Below are positions 7,765-16,031 of a DNA stretch of 64,000 nt, piece after piece. The DNA lies in assembly GCA_937916485.1 (NCBI GenBank), contig CALFSV010000254.1, positions 40,405 through 104,404 on the forward strand. Reading direction: 5' to 3'. The position numbers and the translations under genes were made by a program. The notes below the pieces were generated by a model, which was not told the DNA's origin, made no database searches, and saw only the letters and a program-made list of their open reading frames with translations. The DNA is from an uncultured Paracoccaceae bacterium (GTDB lineage Bacteria; Pseudomonadota; Alphaproteobacteria; Rhodobacterales; Rhodobacteraceae). Numbering within the stretch: position 1 is the stretch's first letter; each line of letters starts with the position of its first letter.

Positions 7765-8715
7765 ATGCAAAAAGTGTTGAAATCTAGACAGATATATGGA
7801 GAAATAGTTTCTAGGCATTGTTTAGGTGGGGTAGTGGTGTCTACTTTCGAAGTAGGGGGTTCATGTCTTGCCAGAGTCCACAGGATAGAAAACGACAGAA
7901 AGTGGTATTGCTACTTTACTGGTTTTCTAGAAGGGATTGCCGCCAGTGGTCAGCTTGAGGTAGGCGAAGTAGAGCCGCTATTGGCGCAATGTAGAGAATT
8001 TTTTTCGAACATAGGCGATCCTGATGCCTCTGATTTCATAGAGGATTGCCAACTAGATTTACTGACCCATGAGCAAGTGTTGCTAACTGCAGAAGTTCGA
8101 TCCCGGAACATCGACGTTGCTTGCCAAAAGAGCGCAAAGAACCGATTTAATGGATTTTGCGCGGGTATTAGCTGTGATGGAAGCATCACCTTGTCTGAAG
8201 TTGAGACGGCGATTGGAGCTATCTCCCGAAACCCAGAATTATTAAACGATCCTGATGTGCGCGGGCTTAATCAAATTTGCGTCGATGCGATCGCTGATGG
8301 CATCGTAGATGAAGAAGAACAGTTGGCGATCTGCGACGCAATAAACCAGATCATTGGAGACATCTATTCTGATACTGGGCTGTCAAGTCTCGGGGCAACG
8401 CGAGCATTAGAGTACGAAAGATTTGAGCTAATTTTAGAGAATTTGGAAGGAGCATGCATTGTCTTGACAGGAAACTTTGAAGTATCTCCCCGCCGGATAT
8501 TGGAAGAGAAGCTTTCAGGTATGGGCGCCATAATTGGTCGCACTGTCAGCAAGAAAGTCCACTACGTTCTGGTTGCTGACGAGGCCTCACGAGACTGGAT
8601 TGAGACTCACCAGGGTCACAAGATCAAAAAGGCCATGGAACTCAAGCTGAAGTATGGCGCCCCGTCGTTCTTGACAGAAAAAGAAGTTGTTAGGCACCTC
8701 GGCCTGAACAACTGA
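7765..8715 (+). CDS. BRCT-domain protein with two TerB-like helical repeats
   Basis: A protein of about 316 residues (336 if a TTG at 7705 is used). Two related helical segments can be seen, FLEGIAASGQLEVGEVEPLL and FCAGISCDGSITLSEVETAI, each an F..GI..DG.(L/I)...EVE pattern, followed by a third DGIVDEEEQLAICDAI stretch. The last 85 residues are a BRCT domain: GACIVLTGNFEVSPRRILEE, MGAIIGRTVSKKVHYVLVAD, DWIETHQGHKIKKAMEL. BRCT domains bind DNA ends or phosphopeptides, and this architecture occurs as stand-alone bacterial proteins sometimes misnamed DNA ligases. Base composition is clearly more AT-rich than all neighbours, suggesting recent acquisition. Function unknown. Confidence 0.8.
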   Translation: MQKVLKSRQIYGEIVSRHCLGGVVVSTFEVGGSCLARVHRIENDRKWYCYFTGFLEGIAASGQLEVGEVEPLLAQCREFFSNIGDPDASDFIEDCQLDLLTHEQVLLTAEVRSRNIDVACQKSAKNRFNGFCAGISCDGSITLSEVETAIGAISRNPELLNDPDVRGLNQICVDAIADGIVDEEEQLAICDAINQIIGDIYSDTGLSSLGATRALEYERFELILENLEGACIVLTGNFEVSPRRILEEKLSGMGAIIGRTVSKKVHYVLVADEASRDWIETHQGHKIKKAMELKLKYGAPSFLTEKEVVRHLGLNN

Positions 8716-8724
8716 GGTCTCCCC

Positions 8725-10683
8725 TCAAACATCCAACTCCTCCACAAACCGCGCATTCTCCTGAATGTACTGGAACCGCATTTCCGGTTTCTTGCCCATC
8801 AAACGCTCAACCAGATCGGCGGTTTCGCCCAGGAAATCGTCCTGCAATGACACCCGGATCAGCTTGCGGGTTTCGGGGTTCATGGTGGTGTCCTTGAGGT
8901 CCTTGGCGTCCATCTCGCCCAGACCCTTAAAGCGCTGGACGTCGATCTTGCCCTTGCCGCCAAGGCCCTTTTCCATCCATTTTTCCTTTTCCGCATCGTC
9001 GGCCACATACATCCGCCGCGCCCCTTGGGTCAGGCGGTAAAGCGGCGGGCAGGCGAGGTAGAGGTGGCCGGTGTCGATCATCGGCCGCATCTGGGTAAAG
9101 AAGAACGTCATCAGAAGCGCCGCGATATGGGCGCCGTCGACGTCGGCGTCGGTCATGATGATGATCTTGTCATAGCGCAGGTTTTCGACGTTGAAACGGG
9201 TCCCCAGCCCCACCCCCAAAGCCTGCGTCAGGTCCGAGATTTCCTGGTTCGTCGTCAGCTTGCCCGAAGCGGCGCCAAGGACGTTCAGGATCTTGCCGCG
9301 CAGGGGCAACAGCGCCTGCGTCCGGCGGTCCCGCGCCATCTTGGCCGATCCACCGGCCGAGTCGCCCTCGACGATGAAAAGCTCTGTCCCCTCCCGGTTG
9401 GTGGCGGAACAATCGACCAGCTTGCCGGGCAGGCGCAGTTTCTTGGTGGCGGTCTTGCGGGCGGTCTCTTTCTCCATCCGGCGGCGCAGGCGCTCTTCGG
9501 CCCGCAGCACCAGAAAATCGAGGATCGCGCCCGCGGACTTGGGATCGGCAGCGAGCCAGTTGTCAAAGTGGTCGCGCACCGCCCCCTCGACCAGCCTTTG
9601 TGCGTCGGCTGTGGCCAGCCTGTCCTTGGTCTGGCCCACGAACTCCGGCTCGCGGATAAAGCAGGACACAAGGGCGCATCCCCCCGTCGCCAGATCCTCA
9701 CGGGTGATGTCGCTGGCCTTGCGGTTCTTGACCAGTTCGCCGTAGGCGCGGATGCCCTTGAGGATGGCGTTCCAGAACCCCGCCTCATGCGTTCCGCCTT
9801 CGGGCGTGGGGACGGTGTTACAATAGGATTGGATGAACCCGTCCCGCGATGGGGTCCAGTTGACCGCCCACTCAACCTTGCCCGGCACCCCGAACTTCTG
9901 GTTGAAGTCGACCGTTCCGGCAAAGGCCTGATCGGCATAGGTGGCCGCGCTTCCCAGCGTCTCCTTGAGGTAGTCGGCCAGACCTCCGGGAAAGTGGAAC
10001 ACCGCCTCCATCGGCGTATCGCCATCCGCAATCGCCGATTTCCAACGGATTTCGACGCCCGAGAACAGGTAGGCCTTGGACCGGACCATGGTCAGCAGGC
10101 GGGCAGGCCGGAACCGGTGGTGGCCAAAGATTTCCTCGTCGGCATGAAAGGTAAACGTCGTCCCTCGCCGGTTCTGCGTCGACCCGAGGTTCTGGATGGG
10201 TCCCAGCGGAATTCCTCTCGAGAACCGCTGTTCATACAGCGTCCGGTCGCGCGCCACCTGAACGACAAGGCTGTCGGACAGGGCGTTGACGACCGACGCC
10301 CCCACCCCGTGCAGACCGCCCGAGGTCTGATAGGCCTTGCCCGAGAATTTGCCCCCCGCATGCAGGGTGCACAGGATCACCTCAAGGGCGGATTTGTCGG
10401 GAAACTTGGGGTGTGGATCAATCGGGATGCCCCGCCCGTTGTCCCGGATGGTGACCGAGTAGTCGGCCAAAAGCTCGACCTCGATCCGCGTGGCGTGTCC
10501 TGCGACCGCCTCGTCCATTGAGTTATCAAGGACTTCGGCCACCAGGTGATGCAGCGCCCGTTCGTCCGTTCCGCCGATATACATGCCGGGGCGCTTGCGC
10601 ACCGGTTCAAGGCCCTCAAGGACCTCGATGGAAGAGGCGTTGTAGTCGGAGGGTTCGGCCCCCGCGAGGAGATCGTCGGACAT
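8725..10683 (-). CDS. parE: DNA topoisomerase IV subunit B
   Basis: A 652-residue type IIA topoisomerase ATPase subunit. The N-terminal GHKL ATPase carries EVLDNSMDEAVAG and TIRDNGRGIPID, with TSGGLHGVGASVVNALS as the ATP lid; the transducer domain follows, then the TOPRIM domain with ELFIVEGDSAGGSAKMARD and IIMTDADVDGAHI, and the C-terminal FKGLGEMDAKDLKDTTMNP. The length and the lack of a GyrB insert, together with a start context SSIEVLEGLEPVRKRPGMYIG, identify ParE rather than GyrB. With ParC (not in this window) it unlinks daughter chromosomes. The gene stands alone, ending 10 bp from the convergent BRCT gene. Confidence 0.95.
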   Translation of the reverse strand: MSDDLLAGAEPSDYNASSIEVLEGLEPVRKRPGMYIGGTDERALHHLVAEVLDNSMDEAVAGHATRIEVELLADYSVTIRDNGRGIPIDPHPKFPDKSALEVILCTLHAGGKFSGKAYQTSGGLHGVGASVVNALSDSLVVQVARDRTLYEQRFSRGIPLGPIQNLGSTQNRRGTTFTFHADEEIFGHHRFRPARLLTMVRSKAYLFSGVEIRWKSAIADGDTPMEAVFHFPGGLADYLKETLGSAATYADQAFAGTVDFNQKFGVPGKVEWAVNWTPSRDGFIQSYCNTVPTPEGGTHEAGFWNAILKGIRAYGELVKNRKASDITREDLATGGCALVSCFIREPEFVGQTKDRLATADAQRLVEGAVRDHFDNWLAADPKSAGAILDFLVLRAEERLRRRMEKETARKTATKKLRLPGKLVDCSATNREGTELFIVEGDSAGGSAKMARDRRTQALLPLRGKILNVLGAASGKLTTNQEISDLTQALGVGLGTRFNVENLRYDKIIIMTDADVDGAHIAALLMTFFFTQMRPMIDTGHLYLACPPLYRLTQGARRMYVADDAEKEKWMEKGLGGKGKIDVQRFKGLGEMDAKDLKDTTMNPETRKLIRVSLQDDFLGETADLVERLMGKKPEMRFQYIQENARFVEELDV

Positions 10684-10768
10684 GGTGCCTGCTACCTGCT
10701 TGTTTGTTTGTCAGGTATATTGGCAGCAGGCGGGCGCGGGGGCAATTGGCTTGTCCGCCCCTTAGGGC

Positions 10769-11062
10769 CTACATTTCCATATTGAGCAGTTCGCAGACCT
10801 CGATACTTCCGCCGTTAAGGTGGGGACAGCCTTCGGCCATCGCTGATGCGGCCCCAAGATCGGTGGCGGTGATGATGGTATAGCCCGCCAGACCGGGTGT
10901 CCCGCCCCCCAGCATCTTGCTGGGTCCGCAAGGGTTTCCTGGTACTTTGACAGCCGTCCCCATGCCCTGCATCCAGGCCCGCCAAGCGGTCATATGGGCC
11001 TGTCCTTCTTCGGGTGACGAAATGTTGGGCCGCCCCTGATAGGCGAGGATGTAGTCAGGCAT
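10769..11062 (-). CDS. YCII-related domain protein
   Basis: A 97-residue cytoplasmic protein starting MPDYILAYQGRP at 11062, where an AAGGAAAG ribosome site precedes the ATG; longer in-frame readings have no such site and unconserved sequence. The ferredoxin-like YCII fold is indicated by YILAYQG, HMTAWRAWMQGMG and GLAGYTIITATDLGAASAMAEGCP, close to the group of YciI-like proteins often found near ECF sigma factors or as stand-alone dimers. No enzymatic activity is established for this subgroup. No sigma factor gene is adjacent here. Confidence 0.8.
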   Translation of the reverse strand: MPDYILAYQGRPNISSPEEGQAHMTAWRAWMQGMGTAVKVPGNPCGPSKMLGGGTPGLAGYTIITATDLGAASAMAEGCPHLNGGSIEVCELLNMEM

Positions 11063-11232
11063 GTTCTTTCCTTCCATGCGGTTGCCGCCATCTGGAGAGG
11101 ATCTGTCCTCGTGGTCTGGCCGCTGTCGCGCCTGACCCCCCCCCACACCCAAATGATAGACTTCATTATCAACACGGGGATTTTCAAGTAAATCCGCTTG
11201 CGGCGCCGGCATCGAATAGTGGGGGGACGACC

Positions 11233-12534
11233 CTATTGCCCTGCCTGCAAAGTTTCGAACCGCAAACCTACGGCAGTACGGTTCTGGAACCCTTGCCAAT
11301 AGGTGAAATCGGCCGTTGGCGTACCTGCCTCATCAACCGCCCAGACCCCGTCGATCGCCTTTGGCATCAGGTCGAGGTAGGGGGCGCGGCTGACATCTTC
11401 GCGTAGGTGCACGTCCAGAAAAGCCGTCACAAAATGGGCGGATATGTCGTTCAGGCGCACGGTATCCCAGACCGGATCCGCATAGTGATCGAAGGGGATG
11501 AAGTTCAGGGCAGGCGAGGCGACCCAACTCTCGAGGGGGGCCGGGATCGGTGCCCCGGCGTTGTGGTTGCCGTTCTCAAAGGTCAAAAGGTGGCGCGTCG
11601 TTCCAGTCGTCTCGGCAAAGATCTGGCGTATGAAGTCATATCCAGAGACGTCGTCGACGCTGCCTGCAATCAACAAGAGCGGTTTTTCAATCGCGGATAA
11701 CCCTTCGGCATCCCAGAAATTGGTGTTGCGTCCCCAGGGCGCAAAGGCTGCGACGGCCTTGATCCGGGGATCGACCAGGCTGGCCAGGCTTTCGGTGCCT
11801 GCCATGTTGCGTTCAAGTAGGCGCTGCGGGGCTGAGTAGGAAAAGTCGGGTGCCTCTTCGGTCACCCCGCCACCGGCAAAGATGAGGGCGCCGTAGCCGC
11901 CCATCGAATAGCCGACGATAGCGCTGTTGTCGGCGTCGATGATGCCGCCTAGATCCCCATCGAGGGCGGCCAGGCTATCAAGCACAAATCGCTGGTCCCA
12001 GGGCCGGTTCACGAGGGTCGAGCCAAATGCCCCCTGGTCGTCATAGGTGCTGTCCCGATGATCGATCGCGGCGACGACATAGCCCTTGGAGGCAAGGTTT
12101 TCGCCAAGGTGGCTCATCAGGAACCGGTTTCCGGGATAGCCGTGGGACAGGATGACAAGTGGGTATTCGCCATGCGCCGGAGCTGCATCGCGGGCCGCCC
12201 GACCGGTCAACATCACCTCGGTCTCGCCGTCGCGCAAAAGCGCGCGATAGGTTCCACCCTGTTCGGTACCTTCGGCGGCGGGATACCAGATCTCGACCGT
12301 CAGGCTCCGGTCATAGGTGGGCGGTGTTCCGTCGGCCTCGGTGTTGACGATGTCAATCTGTCCTGGATTGACGAATTGGCGGGTTGTGACGCCGATCAGG
12401 TAGTTGCCGTAGCTTGCCAGTGACGGGGCATCGGGGCGGACCAGATCAATCCGATTCTGGGCCATCAGGGGCGTCGCCATGACGGCGGCGGTGGCCAATC
12501 CTAGAGCAGCGGCAAGCGGCGTGGTTTTTCGCAT
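11233..12534 (-). CDS. Exported alpha/beta hydrolase of the dienelactone/PAF-acetylhydrolase-like group
   Basis: A 433-residue protein with a clear signal peptide (MRKTTPLAAALGLATAAVMATPLMAQ). The hydrolase core shows LVILSHGYPGNRFLMSHLGE (oxyanion strand), VVAAIDHRDSTYDD, the nucleophile elbow GYSMGGYG with its serine, KPLLLIAGSVDDVSGYD (acid) and ENGNHNAGAP (histidine region). It is predicted to act in the periplasm on ester or lactone bonds; the substrate is unknown. It is transcribed alone, with gaps of about 170 and 134 bp on its two sides that show no other gene. Confidence 0.85.
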   Translation of the reverse strand: MRKTTPLAAALGLATAAVMATPLMAQNRIDLVRPDAPSLASYGNYLIGVTTRQFVNPGQIDIVNTEADGTPPTYDRSLTVEIWYPAAEGTEQGGTYRALLRDGETEVMLTGRAARDAAPAHGEYPLVILSHGYPGNRFLMSHLGENLASKGYVVAAIDHRDSTYDDQGAFGSTLVNRPWDQRFVLDSLAALDGDLGGIIDADNSAIVGYSMGGYGALIFAGGGVTEEAPDFSYSAPQRLLERNMAGTESLASLVDPRIKAVAAFAPWGRNTNFWDAEGLSAIEKPLLLIAGSVDDVSGYDFIRQIFAETTGTTRHLLTFENGNHNAGAPIPAPLESWVASPALNFIPFDHYADPVWDTVRLNDISAHFVTAFLDVHLREDVSRAPYLDLMPKAIDGVWAVDEAGTPTADFTYWQGFQNRTAVGLRFETLQAGQ

Positions 12535-12668
12535 CGTGGCAATCCTTCACTTTTTCCACTCATCAAAAACCCGCACCGGGCGAACGCTACTTCGTTATCA
12601 TGACAGCATAGTTTTGAAAGAGAAGCGAAAATGCGCCTAACACGCGCTGGCGGTTGCCATTTTCTTTT

Positions 12669-13316
12669 CTACTCGGTTTCAGCCTCGCGGGCGGCCCACA
12701 TCGCCTTGAAGCCGGGCCGCGCCTGGCAGGTGCGAATCCAATCGTTGATTGCGGGATACCCCTCGACCAGACCGGGTCGAAACTGCGCATAGCGCACGAT
12801 CTCGGCCATGTTGATGTCGGCCACCGTGAACCTGTCCCCGACCATGAAGCCGGTCGTCCCCAGATGCCGGTTCAAATCTTGCAGTGGTTGGGTCAGCGCG
12901 GCGAGATGAGGGGCGATGCCCAGACCCTCATCGGACCCTTTTCCCGCAGCATAGAACAGGGGCAAGGTATGCGGCTCGAGGCTGGCCAGCCCGAACATGG
13001 CCCATTGCTGCATCAAGGCATCCTCTTGCCCGGTCTGGGCCGCCAGGCCACCGCCGTACTTGCGGGCAAGGTATAGGTTTATGGTCAGCGATTCCGTCAG
13101 GATGAAGCCGTCGTCCTCCAGCACAGGGATCGCGCCCAGCGGGCTTACCTTCAAAAACTTGGGCGAGCGGGTGTTAAGCGGTGCCCCTTCGGCCAAAGGA
13201 TCAGACAGTTTGCTGGCCTGGAGGACAGGCACATGGGTCAGTCGAAGTCCCAACTCTGCCGCCAGCCAGAAAATGCGAGTCGCGCGGCTGCGATACACGC
13301 CGTAGAGCGTGGCCAT
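12669..13316 (-). CDS. Glutathione S-transferase family protein
   Basis: A 215-residue two-domain GST. The N-terminal thioredoxin-like part runs to about residue 85 with YRSRATRIFWLAAELGL, VSPLGAIPVLEDDGFILTES (the cis-proline and glutathione-binding ES segment), and the helical domain includes the FMVGDRFTVADINMAEIV capping box and YPAINDWIRTCQARPGF. It uses a conserved serine/tyrosine-like region near SRATR for thiol activation, as in bacterial beta/theta-like GSTs. The ATG at 13316 has a GGGGGGATT site and gives the usual MATLYGVYRS start. Substrate unknown. Confidence 0.9.
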   Translation of the reverse strand: MATLYGVYRSRATRIFWLAAELGLRLTHVPVLQASKLSDPLAEGAPLNTRSPKFLKVSPLGAIPVLEDDGFILTESLTINLYLARKYGGGLAAQTGQEDALMQQWAMFGLASLEPHTLPLFYAAGKGSDEGLGIAPHLAALTQPLQDLNRHLGTTGFMVGDRFTVADINMAEIVRYAQFRPGLVEGYPAINDWIRTCQARPGFKAMWAAREAETE

Positions 13317-13429
13317 TGGTGAATCCCCCCTGAATGTCCCCCGCAACCTTACTAGACCGCGCCGCCCTCTCTTGCCAGTGCCGGCCTGCCGCCCGATAGT
13401 GCACCCGGCATTTCAAGGAGGGACGACAC

Positions 13430-14320
13430 ATGCGCATTCTGTTCACTGGCGGCAGCGGCAAGGCGGGGCGGCACGCGGTTCCCTATCTGCTCGACAAGGG
13501 GCATCAGGTCACCAACCTTGACCTCGTTCCGCTGGATCATCCTGGCGTGCGCAACCTGCGGGTCGAACTGACGGATGCGGGCCAGGTCTTCAACGCCTGC
13601 GCGGCCTACGCGAGCTTTGACGAGCTTGAGCCGGGGACTGGCGTGCCACGCTATGACGCCATCGTCCATTTCGCGGCGATCCCCTGCATCCTGATCCGCC
13701 CCGATAACGAGACGTTTCAGATCAACACGATGAGCACCTACAACGTCCTCGACGCAGCGGTAAAGCTGGGCATCCGCAAGGTTATCTTTGCCTCGTCCGA
13801 AACGACCTATGGCATCTGCTTTGCGGATGGCGAGAAAAAACCGGACTATGTGCCCATCGATGAAGAACATCCCACGATCCCGCAGGACAGCTACGCCATG
13901 TCCAAGGTGGTGAACGAGGCCACGGCCCGGTCGTTCCAGGCCCGCAGCGGCATCGACATCTATGCCCTTCGCATCAACAACGTGATCGAGCCGCATGAAT
14001 ACGCGCAGAATTTCCCGGCCTATATGGCCAACCCGGATCTGCGCCGCCGCAACATCTTTGCTTATATCGACGCCCGCGATCTGGGCCAGATGGTCGAATG
14101 CTGCCTGCAGACGGACGGGCTGGGTTATCAGGTCTTTAACGTGTCCAACGACGACATGTCGATCAACCTGACCTCGGACGAGGTGATCGCCCGCTACTAC
14201 GACGGTGTGCCGGTCAAATCGCAAATGGCCCCGAACGAGACCTTCTACAGCAACGCCAAGGCCAAGCGTCTGGTCGGCTTTCAGCCCGCTCATTCCTGGC
14301 GTGATGTGCTGGAGGGCTGA
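13430..14320 (+). CDS. NAD-dependent epimerase/dehydratase (extended SDR)
   Basis: A 296-residue extended short-chain dehydrogenase. The N-terminal nucleotide loop is GGSGKAG (residues 7-13), VHFAAIP matches the AA motif near 79, and the catalytic pair is Tyr155/Lys159 in SYAMSK, with a serine/threonine in SSETTYG. The C-terminal half carries the substrate domain (INNVIEPHEY, AYIDARDLGQ). Such enzymes act on nucleotide sugars or sugar lactones; the short length and the lack of known partners leave the substrate open. The start has an AAGGAGGG site; its stop overlaps the start of the dioxygenase gene (TGATG), so they are coupled. Confidence 0.87.
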   Translation: MRILFTGGSGKAGRHAVPYLLDKGHQVTNLDLVPLDHPGVRNLRVELTDAGQVFNACAAYASFDELEPGTGVPRYDAIVHFAAIPCILIRPDNETFQINTMSTYNVLDAAVKLGIRKVIFASSETTYGICFADGEKKPDYVPIDEEHPTIPQDSYAMSKVVNEATARSFQARSGIDIYALRINNVIEPHEYAQNFPAYMANPDLRRRNIFAYIDARDLGQMVECCLQTDGLGYQVFNVSNDDMSINLTSDEVIARYYDGVPVKSQMAPNETFYSNAKAKRLVGFQPAHSWRDVLEG

Positions 14321-15261
14321 TGACCCTTTCCACCTTTGATCTGGTGGCTTTCCTCGCCGCCAAGGGCGAAGATCGTCGCAAAAGGGCCCGGCAGATCGAC
14401 GAGATTTGCCGGGAGACAGGGTTTCTTGTCCTTGAGGGCCACGGTGTGCCAGAGGCGGTCATTGCAAACGTCTGGCAGGCAGCAGCCGCCTTCTTTGCCC
14501 AGCCGCCCGAGACCAAGGCAAAGGTGGCCGCCCCCTATCCGGGCTATCCCTACGGCTGGCTTGGACCGGACAAGGAGGCGCTTGCCCGCTCAAAGGGGGA
14601 GGAGACGCCGCCTGACCTTAAGGAAAGCTTTAACGGTGGCCCTTTGTTGACACCGCCGGGCATGACCGATCCCGATGCGCTGGCCTTTTGCTATCAGCCC
14701 ACGCTTTGGCCCGATCTTCCGGGCTTTCGTTCTGCCTGGGAGGCGTACTACACCCATATGGAGCAGTTGGCCGGTCGCATCATGATGGCCTTTGCCGCAG
14801 CCCTTGATCTGCCAGAGGATCATTTCGACCGCTATATCAACAGCCCGATCTCGGCCTTGCGAGCGCTGCACTATCCTGCCACGACGGGGCGGCCTCTGGA
14901 CCGGCAGCAGCGGGCGGGGGCGCACAGCGACTACGGATCCCTCACGATCCTGCTGCCGCAACCCGGCTCGCGCGGGCTTGAGATCATGGGCCCCGATGGT
15001 GATTGGGTCGAGGTTCCGGCCATTCCGGGGACCTTTGTCATCAACATTGGGGACCTCATGGCCCGCTGGACGGCAGATCGCTGGGTGTCGACCCTGCACC
15101 GTGTGGTGGCCCGCCCGGATCAACCGGCCCGGCAAAGTCTGGCCTTTTTCCACCAGCCCAACTGGCTGGCCGAAATCGTGCCGCTGGATGGGTCGGACAG
15201 TTATGAACCGGTCTTGTCGGGGCCCTACCTGATGGACAAGTTCAAGGCGACCGGCAGCTAG
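14320..15261 (+). CDS. Isopenicillin N synthase-like 2-oxoglutarate/Fe(II) oxygenase
   Basis: A 313-residue protein with the DIOX_N region (IDEICRETGFLVLEGHGVPE) and the double-stranded beta-helix core. Iron ligands are His202 and Asp204 (AHSDYGSLTIL) and His260 (STLHRVV); Arg271 in RQSLAFFHQPN should bind the 2-oxoglutarate carboxylate. These facial-triad residues are intact, so it should be active. Substrates in this family range from amino acids to nucleobases and plant-type metabolites. It is coupled to the upstream epimerase gene and its stop overlaps that of the convergent DUF2461 gene within a CTAG. Confidence 0.88.
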   Translation: MTLSTFDLVAFLAAKGEDRRKRARQIDEICRETGFLVLEGHGVPEAVIANVWQAAAAFFAQPPETKAKVAAPYPGYPYGWLGPDKEALARSKGEETPPDLKESFNGGPLLTPPGMTDPDALAFCYQPTLWPDLPGFRSAWEAYYTHMEQLAGRIMMAFAAALDLPEDHFDRYINSPISALRALHYPATTGRPLDRQQRAGAHSDYGSLTILLPQPGSRGLEIMGPDGDWVEVPAIPGTFVINIGDLMARWTADRWVSTLHRVVARPDQPARQSLAFFHQPNWLAEIVPLDGSDSYEPVLSGPYLMDKFKATGS

Positions 15262-15899
15262 AGCACGCTGTCGAGCATCTTCAGCACCGGCACCAGGTCG
15301 CCCACCCCTGCCGTGATCCGGTCGGTCAACGGCCCCGTTCCGTCCAACGGCCGGGTCAGGACCAGCCCCTTCCGTTTGAGGTGTTCGGCCTGCGGGTGGT
15401 CCTTGGGGAAGGGGTGCGGCACCCGTTTGAGCGCCTCGCCATAATAGCCAAAGCCCTGCGCTTCTGCAGTTCCAAGGATCGTGCCGATCCTGTCACCGTC
15501 CAGATCGATCATCTTGCGCCAGTCGGCTAGAACCTCTTTGTCAAAGCTGACGACCCCGCCGCCAAAGGTGACGCTGTCGATATCGATCCCAAAGAAGATG
15601 ACCGGATCCTGCCGCCCCCCGGCATCAAGCGACCACATCATGTGCAGATGGGTCTGATAGGGGGTCTTGTCCTTGGAAAAGCGGACATCACGGTAGGGGC
15701 GGAACAGTTTCGGCGTCGCATCGTGGCACGTCACCTCCTTGAGGGGGGCTGTCATCGCCTCGAGCAGGGCGAGGGCCGGGCGTTTGAGCTTGGCCTCATA
15801 GGTCGCCTTGTTCGCGTCCCACCAGCCTTTGTTGTTGTTGGCCGCAAGGGTCGCGCAAAAAGCCTGCGCATCCTGAACGAGGGTATCAAGGTCGGACAT
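15258..15899 (-). CDS. DUF2461 (TIGR02453) family protein
   Basis: A 213-residue cytoplasmic protein. It has the DUF2461 hallmarks: FCATLAANNNKGWWDANKATYE near the N-terminus, KLFRPYRDVRFSKDKTPYQTH in the centre, and FGGGVVSFDKEVLADWRK later. The R..RD.RF..DK.PY motif is the family signature; the function is not known although the family occurs in bacteria and fungi. It is transcribed towards the oxygenase gene. The 132-bp region before it and the MATE gene must hold two divergent promoters. Confidence 0.88.
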   Translation of the reverse strand: MSDLDTLVQDAQAFCATLAANNNKGWWDANKATYEAKLKRPALALLEAMTAPLKEVTCHDATPKLFRPYRDVRFSKDKTPYQTHLHMMWSLDAGGRQDPVIFFGIDIDSVTFGGGVVSFDKEVLADWRKMIDLDGDRIGTILGTAEAQGFGYYGEALKRVPHPFPKDHPQAEHLKRKGLVLTRPLDGTGPLTDRITAGVGDLVPVLKMLDSVL

Positions 15900-16031
15900 G
15901 GTTTTCTGCTCCGGCGTGGACAGGGCGGATCATGGAGCCTCTGGCAACGGCTGTCCACTGTCGCAACATCTGGCCGCTCATCTCGGCTGGCACATCTGGA
16001 CTGGGTCCCTGTGCCGCCGTAAGAGGCAGGC

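Noticed and set aside
9025..10521. Long open frame (498 codons) on the plus strand opposite parE
   Set aside because: It is the complementary shadow of a high-GC gene whose minus-strand product has all ParE motifs; the plus-strand product has no recognisable domain.
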